Source of the DNA: Scardovia wiggsiae F0424
GTDB lineage: Bacteria > Actinomycetota > Actinomycetes > Actinomycetales > Bifidobacteriaceae
Assembly: GCF_000269605.1 (NCBI RefSeq)
Contig: NZ_AKCI01000001.1
Location: forward strand, 310,001-374,000
Direction: 5' to 3'
Length of the DNA: 64,000 nucleotides
In this document: piece by piece, positions 27,365 to 36,566 of the stretch
How the letters are laid out: each line of letters starts with the position of its first letter
Position numbering within the stretch: position 1 is the first letter of the stretch
Notes under the pieces: generated by a model
Seen by the model: the letters and a program-made list of their open reading frames with translations, nothing else
Told to the model about the DNA's origin: nothing
Database searches by the model: none
Position numbers and translations under genes: made by a program

Positions 27365-28403
27365 GCCGGTAGTTTTAGGGATTGAATCGACATGCGATGA
27401 AACGGCGGCCGCTGTTATCCGCGGACGTACGGCGCTGTCCAATGTAGTGGCGTCTTCTATGGATGAGCATGCCAGGTACGGGGGCGTCATACCTGAACTT
27501 GCTTCCCGGGCGCATGCCGAATCCTTTGTCCCCGTTGTTTCGAAGGCGCTGTCGGATGCCAACATGGATCTTTCCGATCTGGATGCTGTTGCAGTCTCGG
27601 CGGGCCCGGGCCTCGCCGGATGCCTGGCCGTTGGGGTCTCAGGGGCGAAAGCACTCGCTACAGCAGTGCATAAACCGCTGTATGGCGTTAACCATGTTAT
27701 TGGGCATATCGCGGTTACACAGCTGCAGTTCGGCGTATTCCCGCAGGACGTCCTGGCCCTTATCGTTTCAGGCGGCCATACTTCACTGCTGTATGTACGT
27801 GATGTAGCGCGTTCCGTTTCTGTTGTCGGCACTACCCTTGATGATGCTGCCGGCGAGTGTTTTGACAAGATCGCCCGGCTTCTGGGATTCCCGTATCCGG
27901 GCGGCCCCTATATCGACAGGCATGCGCGTATCGGGGATCCGCACGCAGTTAAGGTGCCGCGGGGGCTGACACAGGGCAGGTCTGCTGCCCGGCATCCGTA
28001 TGACTTCAGCTTTTCGGGCGTGAAAACGGCAGTGGCACGGTGGCTGGAGGAGCAGGGTGCTCTGGGTAACAGAATCCCTGTTGACGATGTCTGCGCTTCA
28101 CTGGCTGATTCAGTGGCAGCAGTACTTGCCGACAAATCCGTACAGGCATGCAAAGCCTTTTCCTCGGATACGCTGATCGTCGGAGGCGGATTCAGCGCCA
28201 ATTCGCAGCTGAGGGCTAAGCTGGCTGAAACCGGGGCACGCAATGGGGTCAGTATCCGTATCCCCGAGCTTAAGCTGTGCACAGATAATGGTGCGATGAT
28301 CGGCATGCTGGGCGTGAACCTTATAGAAGCGGGTATCAGGCCTTCTCCCCCCGGATTTTCTATTGACTCCTCCATGCCGATGGACCGTATCTGCATGGAA
28401 TAG
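27357..28403 (+). CDS. tsaD: tRNA t6A threonylcarbamoyltransferase TsaD
   Basis: Catalytic ASKHA ATPase of the t6A complex. 348 residues from the ATG at 27357, chosen because CAGGAGG stands 6 bases upstream and the family N-terminus VVLGIESTCDETAAAVI begins there; the frame extends further upstream inside rimI but is not used. The metal-binding HVIGHI motif, SGGHTSL, the nucleotide segment FPYPGGP and the C-terminal LKLCTDNGAMIG are all intact. With tsaE and tsaB adjacent, only the tsaC step is not in the window. Confidence 0.95.
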   Translation: MSEPVVLGIESTCDETAAAVIRGRTALSNVVASSMDEHARYGGVIPELASRAHAESFVPVVSKALSDANMDLSDLDAVAVSAGPGLAGCLAVGVSGAKALATAVHKPLYGVNHVIGHIAVTQLQFGVFPQDVLALIVSGGHTSLLYVRDVARSVSVVGTTLDDAAGECFDKIARLLGFPYPGGPYIDRHARIGDPHAVKVPRGLTQGRSAARHPYDFSFSGVKTAVARWLEEQGALGNRIPVDDVCASLADSVAAVLADKSVQACKAFSSDTLIVGGGFSANSQLRAKLAETGARNGVSIRIPELKLCTDNGAMIGMLGVNLIEAGIRPSPPGFSIDSSMPMDRICME

Positions 28404-28442
28404 GTGAAAAGGGCAGAAAGCCCATGCTGAAGGATATGCCAT

Positions 28443-28451
28443 TGGTATAAT
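28443..28451 (+). promoter_or_regulatory. Extended -10 promoter for the esterase/mprF-like pair
   Basis: TGG followed by a perfect TATAAT, 82 bases before the esterase ATG, in the gap after tsaD. No strong -35 is seen, as is usual for extended -10 promoters. Confidence 0.6.
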
Positions 28452-28532
28452 CTGCTGTAAGACGGGTAAGCACATGCAGCGCATGGAACCGGCAGTGCGA
28501 TGTCCGGCAGCATGGCATAAACAGGATATAAA

Positions 28533-30050
28533 ATGGGGAACTGGTTTATTGATATTGATCTTGACAAAGGATGGTTTCCTGCATCGATAACTGTAGTCGT
28601 TGCAGTACTTGCGGCAAGCCTCCTCCCTCTTTTTGTACGGCAGCGTACTCAGGGGGAGCCGCGCGTTTCCCATGCCGGGGATACCGGAGGGGGCCAGAGC
28701 ATTGGGGATACTCAGAAGCCTCCGGCCTCTGCCGTATTCAGAAGCTTCATATCCCGCTGCCGTCATCCGAGGATCGCGGCATTTGTATGGCAGGCCCTGT
28801 TCGCAGCCGTATTCTTCGGTTTCGGGTGGGCTCTCACATATCTTATGTCGCATGTGTGGGTCGTATTCGGGGTGGAGCTGGGGCTTCTTGTGATTGTTAA
28901 AGTTGCAGCCGCAATGGGGATTTTCGGGTTTGCTGCTGCATCTCTGCTGGCGTATCGGGGGAAAAGGAAGGTGCTTTCTGTTATCCTCATGATATTTTCG
29001 CTTATTTATGGGGTCGTAGGTGTGAATGCTGTTTATGGGCAGTATCCGACCATCAGGTCAGTTTTGGGTGCTGAAGCTTTCCCTGAAATGCCGGGATACC
29101 AGCCTCATGGCACAACACGGACGGTGAAAGAATGGGAAGCAGCAGCGAAGGCGGGAAAATTGCCGAAGCTGCGCAGGGAAGGGATCGTCCGTACTGTCGA
29201 TATCCCCGCCCGCATCGCACATTTTAAGCCGCGTAAAGCCAATGTTTATCTTCCTCCCGCGGCTCTCGCCGATAACCCTCCCAGGCTCCCTGTCCTTATC
29301 GCCCTTTCTGGCCAGCCGGGCAGCCCTGACAGGTTTTTCCTTTCGGGGAGGTTCCAGGATTCCCTCAACGAATTTGCAAAAAAGCACCATGGCATAGCGC
29401 CAATAGTGGTTTCACCTGACCATCTGGGGGATGCTTCGCATAATACATTATGTTCTGATACCCCTGTATATGGGGATGCGCAGACATATATTACCAGAGA
29501 TGTAACAGGCTGGATCACATCCCGCCTTCCTGTGCAGCTTCCCGGCAGGGCCTGGGGTATCGCGGGCTTTTCAATGGGCGGCACATGCGCAACGCATCTC
29601 GGGCCTAAGTATCATAATCTGTACGGGCATATCATTTCCATTGGGGGCGAGGTGCATCATTCCAACGGTCCTGTCCCTGAAATGGTCAGCAGGTTTTATG
29701 GCGGTTCACGTGCAGCGTACGAGGACCATGTACCGGCGGTGGCAATACGGAAATATGGCCTGCCCAGCCAGACCATCCTTTTCGGTGCCGGCCAGTATGA
29801 CCAGATAGGGCAGGATAACGCGCGGTCTGTTGCGCGAGCGGCCAGCGCCAGGGGGATGAAAGTCGATGCGGTTGTTGTTGCGGGCAAAGGCCATGACTGG
29901 AACAGCGTAAGGGCTGTCATGAACTATGGGTTAGCACAGTTTTGCATGGAGACTGGATTGTCACAGGGCACTGTGCATATCAGCAGTTTCCCTTCGCTGA
30001 CCCATATGGATGGGGTGAAGATCTCGTACGGACAGGAAGGCCACGGCTGA
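28533..30050 (+). CDS. Membrane-anchored alpha/beta-hydrolase (esterase D/antigen 85-like)
   Basis: 505 residues. Four hydrophobic helices in residues about 12-170 anchor the protein, and residues about 195-480 form an esterase fold. The nucleophile elbow is GFSMGG with Ser347, and the catalytic His is in GKGHDW (His454); the acid is probably in the FGAGQYDQIG region. The fold matches the putative esterase family (PF00756) that includes corynebacterial mycolyltransferases, but bifidobacteria make no mycolates. It stands immediately before an MprF-type gene, where aminoacyl-phosphatidylglycerol hydrolases are known in other Gram-positives. That substrate is inference. Confidence 0.8.
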   Translation: MGNWFIDIDLDKGWFPASITVVVAVLAASLLPLFVRQRTQGEPRVSHAGDTGGGQSIGDTQKPPASAVFRSFISRCRHPRIAAFVWQALFAAVFFGFGWALTYLMSHVWVVFGVELGLLVIVKVAAAMGIFGFAAASLLAYRGKRKVLSVILMIFSLIYGVVGVNAVYGQYPTIRSVLGAEAFPEMPGYQPHGTTRTVKEWEAAAKAGKLPKLRREGIVRTVDIPARIAHFKPRKANVYLPPAALADNPPRLPVLIALSGQPGSPDRFFLSGRFQDSLNEFAKKHHGIAPIVVSPDHLGDASHNTLCSDTPVYGDAQTYITRDVTGWITSRLPVQLPGRAWGIAGFSMGGTCATHLGPKYHNLYGHIISIGGEVHHSNGPVPEMVSRFYGGSRAAYEDHVPAVAIRKYGLPSQTILFGAGQYDQIGQDNARSVARAASARGMKVDAVVVAGKGHDWNSVRAVMNYGLAQFCMETGLSQGTVHISSFPSLTHMDGVKISYGQEGHG

Positions 30051-30115
30051 TCCGCGGTACAATAACAATGGTTGGAGTCCGGCAGGGGGACTGGACCCGC
30101 CGAGAGGCTGGAAAT

Positions 30116-33025
30116 ATGGAGAATTCAGATATGTCAGATAACACGGGGCAGTATGCTGGTGATAAACAGCTACCGCCATCAGGCGCTGTCCCGGCAGCAG
30201 AGCCGGAGTATGAAGCACCCCAGGATCACAGATTGAGGGAAAGGGGAGGCCGCAAAAGTTCCGAGGACCACGGGAACTATAGGGGACTGAAGGTTTTGAA
30301 GGCTATGGATCCTTCACGGCATCCTGCCTGTGCTCTGCTCCTTGACGGCTTCCAATGGGTAGGCAAGCACCCCCTTGCCGTATCGCTTGCAGTGTCCTTC
30401 CTCCTGTACAACATTGTTATACGTGCTGCTATTTCTCGGCATATTAATTTTCGGCCTCTTCTGCAGTATGTCGGGCATGAATATTTCCGCACCAGCTACA
30501 GGCAGCTGATCGCAGGCAGATGGTATACAGCTGTTGCTTCTATTTTCTTCGTTGATGATATCCCTCAGATAATTATTGGGGTCATAACGATCTTATTTGC
30601 GGTCAGCATTGCTGAGTCCCATCTTGGCCTTCTGCGGGCTGCAGCGACCGGCATAGTATGCTGCATCATCGGTTTAAGCTCAGGCCTTGCTTTGTGCTAC
30701 CTGATCCAGGGGCATGGCAGGCAATGGCATATATTGCTTGACCTTTCGCTGTCCTATGGGCCAGGTGTCCTTGTTATCGGCCCGCTTATGGCTGCCGGTG
30801 CTGCTATCACCCCATTATGGCGCCGAAGACTGTATATTTTTACGTATGCTGTTATACTTGCCGGGCTTTTATACAGGGGCGAACCTATCGATTATGCTCT
30901 GCTGATAGGGGCTTTTATCGGACAAGCCTGCGGCTTCATGTTTGTCCGTAAAGCTGTCCAGGATTTTGTTATTGAGCCTGTCCAGGCAATAGAAGTATGG
31001 CGGATACTGAGCATTATTACGGTTATAGCTGCGGTAGGGCCCCTTATTGCTGTAACATCGCCGATCCACGCGGGGCCTCTGTCGGATATCGGCCTTCTTC
31101 TCGGGCCTTCCCAGGCTGATTTTGCGAAAATAACCGAATGCATGCAGCAGGTGCACAGTACAGGGTGCTATATGCGGTACGGTTTTATGCGTGTCCATCT
31201 TTCCGGGGCATTGCTTGTCTCGCTTTTGCCGGTAGCCATTTCCCTCATCATCGCATGGGGCATTTACCGTGGGCGCAGGACTGCTGTCCATATGGCCATT
31301 GTATGGAATCTGGGGATCATTATCCTTTCCGAAGTCCATTACTTCGTGCTTCCTGTGCTCCTGGAAAGCCTGGCATATGGGGAACAGGCGCAGGCCCAGC
31401 TGGGCAGGGCCCTGTCACACGGGACACTGAAAAACTTTGCAGCTACATGCCTTCTGCCCTTTATCCTCATTATCGTGTATATAACGCAGATACGCAGGTT
31501 CCATATCCGTACCCGGCCTGCACTCCTCTATAGCGGAGCTGCTGTTATCGGTGTAACGTTTATTGCACTGAGCCTTATTTATTTCCTTGTGGTCAAATAT
31601 ACCCCCAATCCGCTGCCGGATGATGGTACGGATTATCCTGAGGGGCAGGCCAGCGGCGTAAACATCCTTATTTCGCTGATAGTCCGGTACCTGCCTATCG
31701 GCTTTTTGGGGCTGGCACGGTTAGCCTCAATCCCGCTTGGCCCAGTTGCGGGCATTGTTGCAGGGATTATTGGGCCCATATTCTGGACTGTTACGGGGGT
31801 TATTTTCGTCCTGTGGTTTTCCGGTCACGGCAGCATAGGCATGAAAGAGCACCAGAAAGCAAGCGGCCTTATTGAGGCCGGTGGTGAATCCATGTCATTC
31901 ATGGCTACATGGGAAGGTAATGATTACTGGTTTTCGGCATCGGGGAGGTCTGCCATCGCTTACCGGGTAAATTTCGGGATTGCCCTGACCGTTACCGGTC
32001 CCTTCGGGGAACCTGCTGAATACAAACAGGATATCATTGATTTCACTAAATTCTGTGACAGCAATTCATGGATGCCAGTTTTCTATGCTGTCCATGAAGA
32101 GCAGCGGAAGTGGCTGGAAGAGCTGAAATGGAACAGCCTTGATGTAGGCACTGAAATGGTCGTTGACCCGCGCCAGTGGAAAACAACCGGGAAAAAGTGG
32201 CAGGATGTGCGTACCGCTATCAATAAAGCCAAACGTGAGGGTATCACTGATGTTTTGTCTACTTATCAGGATACCACATTCGATATCCGTTCCCAGATTA
32301 TGACGATCTCTGAAGAGTGGGCAGAAGATAAATCCCTCCCCGAAATGAAGTTCACACTTGGCGGCGTTGAGGAACTTATGGATCCCCGCGTAAAACTGCT
32401 GTATGCGATAGATGGGGAAGGTACAGTACAGGCTGTTACAAGCTGGCTTCCTGTTTACCGCGAAGGCAGGGTGATAGGATGGACCCTTGATTTTATGCGC
32501 CATCGCCAGGATGCCATCAATGGGATCATGGAATTCCTTATTGCACGTATGGCTGAGCGCCTGAGGGATGGGCAAAGTAATAATCCCAACGGTCCGGCTG
32601 CTGACCCCGGAATGCGTGATATCGAATTCCTCAGCCTTTCAGCTGCCCCTCTTTCCGGTATCCGGCCTATTGAAGGGAAATCTGCAAGCTTGACACATAT
32701 ATTGCAGATGACAGCGAATATGCTTGAACCTGCATATGGTTTCCGATCACTCCTTTTCTTCAAGAAAAAGTTCCAGCCTGTAGAAAACCATGTGTATATC
32801 GCTTATCCCGATTCTTCAAGGCTCCCTCAGCTGGCGCTCGCTGTTACACATGCGTATCTGCCGGATATGAAGATACGCGATGTTATGTCGCTTGTAGGCA
32901 CTTTTACGAGGAACCAGAAACGGCCAGACGGGGCGGACAGGCTAAGAAAGGAAACCCACGGCACCAGACGGCCGTCCGAATTCCATAAAAGCCGTAGTCC
33001 GGCTGATACAAAACACGCCGTATAG
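30116..33025 (+). CDS. MprF-type aminoacyl-lipid synthase with rhomboid-like N-terminus
   Basis: 969 residues from the ATG at 30116 (GAGAGG upstream). A polar segment of about 70 residues precedes roughly 12-14 membrane helices. The first block (residues about 110-290, YRQLIAGRWYTAVASIFF to QACGFMFV) resembles a rhomboid fold, but I see neither its catalytic GxSG serine nor the paired His. The C-terminal 380 residues are a DUF2156/GNAT-like domain (FMATWEGNDYWFSASG, IGWTLDFMRHR) that transfers an amino acid from aminoacyl-tRNA to phosphatidylglycerol or diacylglycerol. This gives cationic membrane lipids and peptide resistance. The amino acid is not predictable. Confidence 0.82.
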   Translation: MENSDMSDNTGQYAGDKQLPPSGAVPAAEPEYEAPQDHRLRERGGRKSSEDHGNYRGLKVLKAMDPSRHPACALLLDGFQWVGKHPLAVSLAVSFLLYNIVIRAAISRHINFRPLLQYVGHEYFRTSYRQLIAGRWYTAVASIFFVDDIPQIIIGVITILFAVSIAESHLGLLRAAATGIVCCIIGLSSGLALCYLIQGHGRQWHILLDLSLSYGPGVLVIGPLMAAGAAITPLWRRRLYIFTYAVILAGLLYRGEPIDYALLIGAFIGQACGFMFVRKAVQDFVIEPVQAIEVWRILSIITVIAAVGPLIAVTSPIHAGPLSDIGLLLGPSQADFAKITECMQQVHSTGCYMRYGFMRVHLSGALLVSLLPVAISLIIAWGIYRGRRTAVHMAIVWNLGIIILSEVHYFVLPVLLESLAYGEQAQAQLGRALSHGTLKNFAATCLLPFILIIVYITQIRRFHIRTRPALLYSGAAVIGVTFIALSLIYFLVVKYTPNPLPDDGTDYPEGQASGVNILISLIVRYLPIGFLGLARLASIPLGPVAGIVAGIIGPIFWTVTGVIFVLWFSGHGSIGMKEHQKASGLIEAGGESMSFMATWEGNDYWFSASGRSAIAYRVNFGIALTVTGPFGEPAEYKQDIIDFTKFCDSNSWMPVFYAVHEEQRKWLEELKWNSLDVGTEMVVDPRQWKTTGKKWQDVRTAINKAKREGITDVLSTYQDTTFDIRSQIMTISEEWAEDKSLPEMKFTLGGVEELMDPRVKLLYAIDGEGTVQAVTSWLPVYREGRVIGWTLDFMRHRQDAINGIMEFLIARMAERLRDGQSNNPNGPAADPGMRDIEFLSLSAAPLSGIRPIEGKSASLTHILQMTANMLEPAYGFRSLLFFKKKFQPVENHVYIAYPDSSRLPQLALAVTHAYLPDMKIRDVMSLVGTFTRNQKRPDGADRLRKETHGTRRPSEFHKSRSPADTKHAV

Positions 33026-33080
33026 GTTTTCTCCTGCTATCGTGCTTAAATATTACTTGTTGTCTGAAGGATAACAGCAT

Positions 33081-33154
33081 GCGCCAGTAGCCCAACGGAT
33101 TAGAGCATCTGACTACGGATCAGAAGGTTGCAGGTTCGAATCCTGTCTGGCGCA
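33081..33154 (+). tRNA. tRNA-Arg(ACG)
   Basis: Acceptor GCGCCAG/CTGGCGC, discriminator A. Anticodon stem TCTGA/TCAGA with loop CTACGGA giving ACG (A34 is normally deaminated to inosine by TadA). T-arm GCAGG-TTCGAAT-CCTGT. 74 bases, no encoded CCA. Confidence 0.96.
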
Positions 33155-33161
33155 CATGCAG

Positions 33162-33190
33162 TCCCTGCCCGGAATGGGCGGGGATTTTTG
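33162..33190 (+). terminator. Intrinsic terminator of tRNA-Arg
   Basis: 9-bp stem TCCCTGCCC/GGGCGGGGA with one G-U, loop ggaat, then TTTTTG. Confidence 0.88.
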
Positions 33191-33305
33191 TTATTTCCCT
33201 GCCTGTACTGTCCCGTATCAGTGAAGTATATTATGATTTATGATTAAAGGGGACCTCCGGGCAGGATGGAAAATAGCAGACGGCGGGTAACAGGAAGGAG
33301 CGCAC

Positions 33306-34814
33306 ATGGGCCGGATACCGAAACGGTATAAACCGCACGGGCGGCAGAGCGGGAAATCCGACAAACGGAATACCCGTAATCAGCATAAAAGCGCTTCGAG
33401 GCAGTCGCTATCCAAAACAGGGCGCCGTCGCAGCAGAAGGAAGGCACTCAGCAGTCTTGCACAGAAAGTGATCCGCCCTTTCCGCTCTGTGACACTCCCC
33501 GGCTTTTCTGAGGATATGCTCGCCGATAGTAAGGATTCCTGCTGGCGCCGCTCAGGGAGGATGCTCCTTAAACTTGCGCATTCTGACCGCGCGTCGGGGA
33601 TTATCATGCTGTGCTTCGCCCTGGCAGGCCTGCTTATGGCGAATCTGCCTGTTACGAAAGGGGCCTACGAAGCCTTATCAGGCTATACCATCGGGGTACC
33701 GCACACAAACCTTGTCCTGGAGATTGGGCATTGGGCGCAGGACGGCCTTCTTACGATATTCTTTCTTGTCGTGGGCCTGGAGCTTAAACAGGAGCTGTCA
33801 ACCGGTTCCCTGTCAAATCCCAAAGCGGCCGCTGTGCCCATGCTTGCCGCGGTAGGAGGCATGCTTCTTCCCCCTGTGATTTTCATTGGCGCTGCCTGTG
33901 CAGGCACGCATCTGGACCTGGTGCACGGTGTGGGTTTTGCTGTTGCCGCGCAGGGATGGGCTGTCCCCACTGCTACAGATATAGCGTTTTCACTGGCGAT
34001 CCTGGCGATTTTTGCCAAGGCGCTGCCGGGGTCAATCCGTGCTTTCCTTATGACACTGGCTACAGTTGATGACCTTCTGGGTATCATCATTATTGCCATT
34101 TTCTATTCTTCCCTCCATGCGTGGTACTGGTTTGCCGGAGTTGCTGCCTGTGCAGTGATATGGTCATTCCTTGTGCGTATGAAGCGTGTCCCCTGGATTA
34201 TCGTTGCCGGTGTCGGCCTTCTTGCGTGGGTCATGATGTTTGAAGCGGGGATCCATCCCACGCTGGCCGGGGTGCTTGTCGGGCTTCTGACGCCTGCGCA
34301 GCCCGTGTTCGACGAGGAGACCCCGCGTGCTGAGCGGTATCATGACAAGCTTCAGCCATTTTCCGCACTCCTGGCTTTGCCGGTATTCGCTTTTTTTGCA
34401 ACAGGCATTTCATTTACCGGCGCATCAGGAACGTCATTTCTCCTTTCCCCGATCGTGCACGGGGTCATTCTTGCCCTTGTACTCGGCAAACCTCTCGGAG
34501 TGCTTGCAGCTACATGGCTATCTACCCATGTGTTCAGGCTTAAACTTGCGCCCGGGCTGAAAGTAAGGGACCTTATCCCTATGGCGACTGCCTGCGGAGT
34601 AGGGTTTACCGTGGCTTTCCTTATGGCATCGCTTGCCTATAAACATGTACTGCTTCAAAATGAGGCGCGCTTCGGCGTCCTCGTAGGGTCGCTGCTCTCC
34701 GCCGGTATCGCTGCTGCCCTTTTGCATAACCAGTCTTTGCGCTACAGCAGGGATCCTGAACAGGAAAAAGAAGAGCTGGTGCTCAAAGACATGGAATTCA
34801 GCAGGGAAGGGTAG
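33306..34814 (+). CDS. nhaA: Na+/H+ antiporter NhaA
   Basis: Inner-membrane sodium-proton exchanger for pH and salt homeostasis. 502 residues, with GGAAGGAG before the ATG. Residues 1 to about 55 are highly basic (Lys/Arg/Ser-rich) and not part of the conserved fold. The 12-helix core contains FFLVVGLELKQEL, TDIAFSLAILAIF and the ion-binding pair in ATVDDLLGI, followed by GVLVGLLTP and GKPLGV. Core length fits NhaA (about 390-430). It is flanked by the tRNA-Arg terminator and a separate LOG-gene promoter, so it is probably monocistronic. Confidence 0.93.
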   Translation: MGRIPKRYKPHGRQSGKSDKRNTRNQHKSASRQSLSKTGRRRSRRKALSSLAQKVIRPFRSVTLPGFSEDMLADSKDSCWRRSGRMLLKLAHSDRASGIIMLCFALAGLLMANLPVTKGAYEALSGYTIGVPHTNLVLEIGHWAQDGLLTIFFLVVGLELKQELSTGSLSNPKAAAVPMLAAVGGMLLPPVIFIGAACAGTHLDLVHGVGFAVAAQGWAVPTATDIAFSLAILAIFAKALPGSIRAFLMTLATVDDLLGIIIIAIFYSSLHAWYWFAGVAACAVIWSFLVRMKRVPWIIVAGVGLLAWVMMFEAGIHPTLAGVLVGLLTPAQPVFDEETPRAERYHDKLQPFSALLALPVFAFFATGISFTGASGTSFLLSPIVHGVILALVLGKPLGVLAATWLSTHVFRLKLAPGLKVRDLIPMATACGVGFTVAFLMASLAYKHVLLQNEARFGVLVGSLLSAGIAAALLHNQSLRYSRDPEQEKEELVLKDMEFSREG

Positions 34815-34889
34815 CGTCTGGACCACAGACCGCAGGGTTACCTGAGGCAAAGCAGGGAGGCAAAGCATGTTGGGTTGATGCCGGAAGCT

Positions 34890-34917
34890 TTGACAGGTAT
34901 CCGAATCAGAGTACAAT
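34890..34917 (+). promoter_or_regulatory. Consensus-type promoter for the LOG-family gene
   Basis: TTGACA (34890-34895), 16-base spacer, TACAAT (34912-34917). The RNA would start near 34924, giving an approximately 95-base leader with a small GAGCC/GGCTC hairpin at about 34960. Confidence 0.75.
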
Positions 34918-35017
34918 ATACAGGTCGAATGGTATTAATACAGAATTAAAAATATGGTAAGAGCCTGTGTGGCTCAGGGGATAATAATTGCAGAAGTGCA
35001 GAAAGGCTTGGTGCACG

Positions 35018-35668
35018 ATGACAGAGGCAGACTATTCGGGGGTAAAATTGGAAAACGCCCAGGCCTGGATCGACGGGATTGCCGATGAGTTCAGGGAAGG
35101 GTTCGAAACCCTTGCGGATATTGGTCCGGCAATATCTATTTTCGGGTCAGCCCGTTTAGGCGCGGAAAGTCCATATTATCAGGCGGCCGAAAAGATGGCC
35201 GGACTTGCAGCCGGGAAAGGCAAGGCAGTGATCACAGGAGGGGGGCCTGGGATCATGGAAGCGGCTAACCGTGGTGCAAAACTTGCAGGCGGCCGTTCCG
35301 TAGGCCTTGGCATCGAACTGCCCCATGAGCAGGGCGTCAATGAATACGTAGATACTTCTATTACATTCAAACACTTCTTTGTCAGGAAAACCATGTTTCT
35401 CCAGCATTCCCAGGGGATCATCATCTGCCCCGGCGGTTTCGGCACTTTTGATGAGATGTTCGAGACCCTTACGATGATCCAGACACGCAAAGCCCCCCGT
35501 ATCCCGATCGCATTATACGAGGGGAATTACTGGCGTGACCTGTTTGACTGGCTTGATACAACAGTAATGAATAACGGTATGATCTCTCCGCTTGATCCTC
35601 AGGTTGTCAGGTTTACTGATGATGTTGCTGAGGCGGTCGATATCGTGACAACTCCGCTGGCCGGATAA
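35018..35668 (+). CDS. LOG-family nucleoside-5'-monophosphate phosphoribohydrolase-like protein
   Basis: 216 residues from the ATG at 35018; the frame extends to 34988 but AAAGG supports the internal Met. The Rossmann fold starts with SIFGSARLG. AVITGGGPGIMEAANRGA and the catalytic PGGFGTFDEMFE motif (PGGxGTxxE) with the upstream FKHFFVRK arginine region mark the LOG/lysine-decarboxylase-like family. Proven members release base from nucleoside monophosphates, for example cytokinin riboside 5'-phosphate. Older annotation as lysine decarboxylase is not supported. Substrate here is unknown. Confidence 0.88.
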   Translation: MTEADYSGVKLENAQAWIDGIADEFREGFETLADIGPAISIFGSARLGAESPYYQAAEKMAGLAAGKGKAVITGGGPGIMEAANRGAKLAGGRSVGLGIELPHEQGVNEYVDTSITFKHFFVRKTMFLQHSQGIIICPGGFGTFDEMFETLTMIQTRKAPRIPIALYEGNYWRDLFDWLDTTVMNNGMISPLDPQVVRFTDDVAEAVDIVTTPLAG

Positions 35669-35726
35669 CAGCAGCCAGCAGTACTTCTTTTGACAAAGGG
35701 TACTTCAGAAGGCCGTATATGCCGGT

Positions 35727-35750
35727 GTCCTGCGGCCGGGGCCGCCGGAC
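35727..35750. terminator. GC-rich hairpin between convergent genes
   Basis: GTCC-T-GCGGC / GCCGC-C-GGAC around a small loop, overlapping a second possible pairing with GTCCGG at 35753-35758. It lies between the LOG gene and the convergent O-methyltransferase-like gene. There is no T tract, so a terminator role is only plausible. Confidence 0.35.
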
Positions 35751-35799
35751 AGGTCCGGCCTGCTGTGTGACTGTTTTATGCCTGAGTACCCTGCATCTT

Positions 35800-36483
35800 T
35801 TATTGCCTTGTGCAGAAGAGTATCCCGGAGCCGACAGGCAGCAGGACTGAAGCATAATCTTCCGCTTCGGAGAACTGGGCAATAAGATCCCGCATACTGA
35901 CTGTGTGGTCGCTGCGGTCTGCAGGATTGATAACGCCGCCGTTTGAAGTACGGCTGCGCAGCGCCAGGACGTCAGTGATAAGCAGGACACCTTGCGGGCG
36001 CAGGAGCCGTGATGATGCAGCAGCGATCTGCTGCGGATCGCCGTCTCCATTGCCGAGGATGACCATATCATAGTCATTCTCATTGAGACGCGGAAGGTAT
36101 TCATTGATATCTGCGGTTACTGTACGGAGTTTAACATTATTAGTGTTGCTGCGGGCAGGGCTGTAGCTGTTCCGCATGCCTGGACCTGTTTTTGAATGTG
36201 CATTGACGACTGTGATAAGGCTTCCGGACGGAAGGGTTTCTGTAAGATACTGCACTTCCATCTCATTATCCGAGCCGAAAGCAATAACCGTCCGGGCATC
36301 TACAGTCTGTGCCAGCTGGGCGATGAAACTGCATTCGGCCGCGCTGGCATGCAGGTCATGAGGGTCAGCAGAGGCATAGTGTGATCTCATATCATGGGTA
36401 TTTTCGGATTCACGGTCCAGCGCATATTGTTCTGCGTATTCACAAATTTTAGAAAATGAAGTATGAAGGCGTTGTTGTTCCAT
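35800..36483 (-). CDS. O-methyltransferase-like protein (class I SAM fold), atypical motifs
   Basis: 227 residues. The overall pattern follows family 3 O-methyltransferases (PF01596): an N-terminal helical segment with ASAAECSFIAQLAQTVDARTVI, a Rossmann fold, then YDMVILGNGDGD and LLRPQGVLLITDVL. The SAM loop reads IAFGSDNEMEVQ rather than the usual E-(I/V)-G-T-x-x-G, and the acidic residue after strand 2 appears as Asn (TVVNAH). It may have weak or altered cofactor binding. It lies 84 bases after dprA in the same direction and could be its last operon member. Confidence 0.72.
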   Translation of the reverse strand: MEQQRLHTSFSKICEYAEQYALDRESENTHDMRSHYASADPHDLHASAAECSFIAQLAQTVDARTVIAFGSDNEMEVQYLTETLPSGSLITVVNAHSKTGPGMRNSYSPARSNTNNVKLRTVTADINEYLPRLNENDYDMVILGNGDGDPQQIAAASSRLLRPQGVLLITDVLALRSRTSNGGVINPADRSDHTVSMRDLIAQFSEAEDYASVLLPVGSGILFCTRQ

Positions 36484-36566
36484 ACTTCGATTCTATGGAT
36501 ATCGCAGGAAAAAAGGTTTGCCAAAACGGACCGGAGGAGGCTGCATACATTTTCCCTTTTCGCCTG

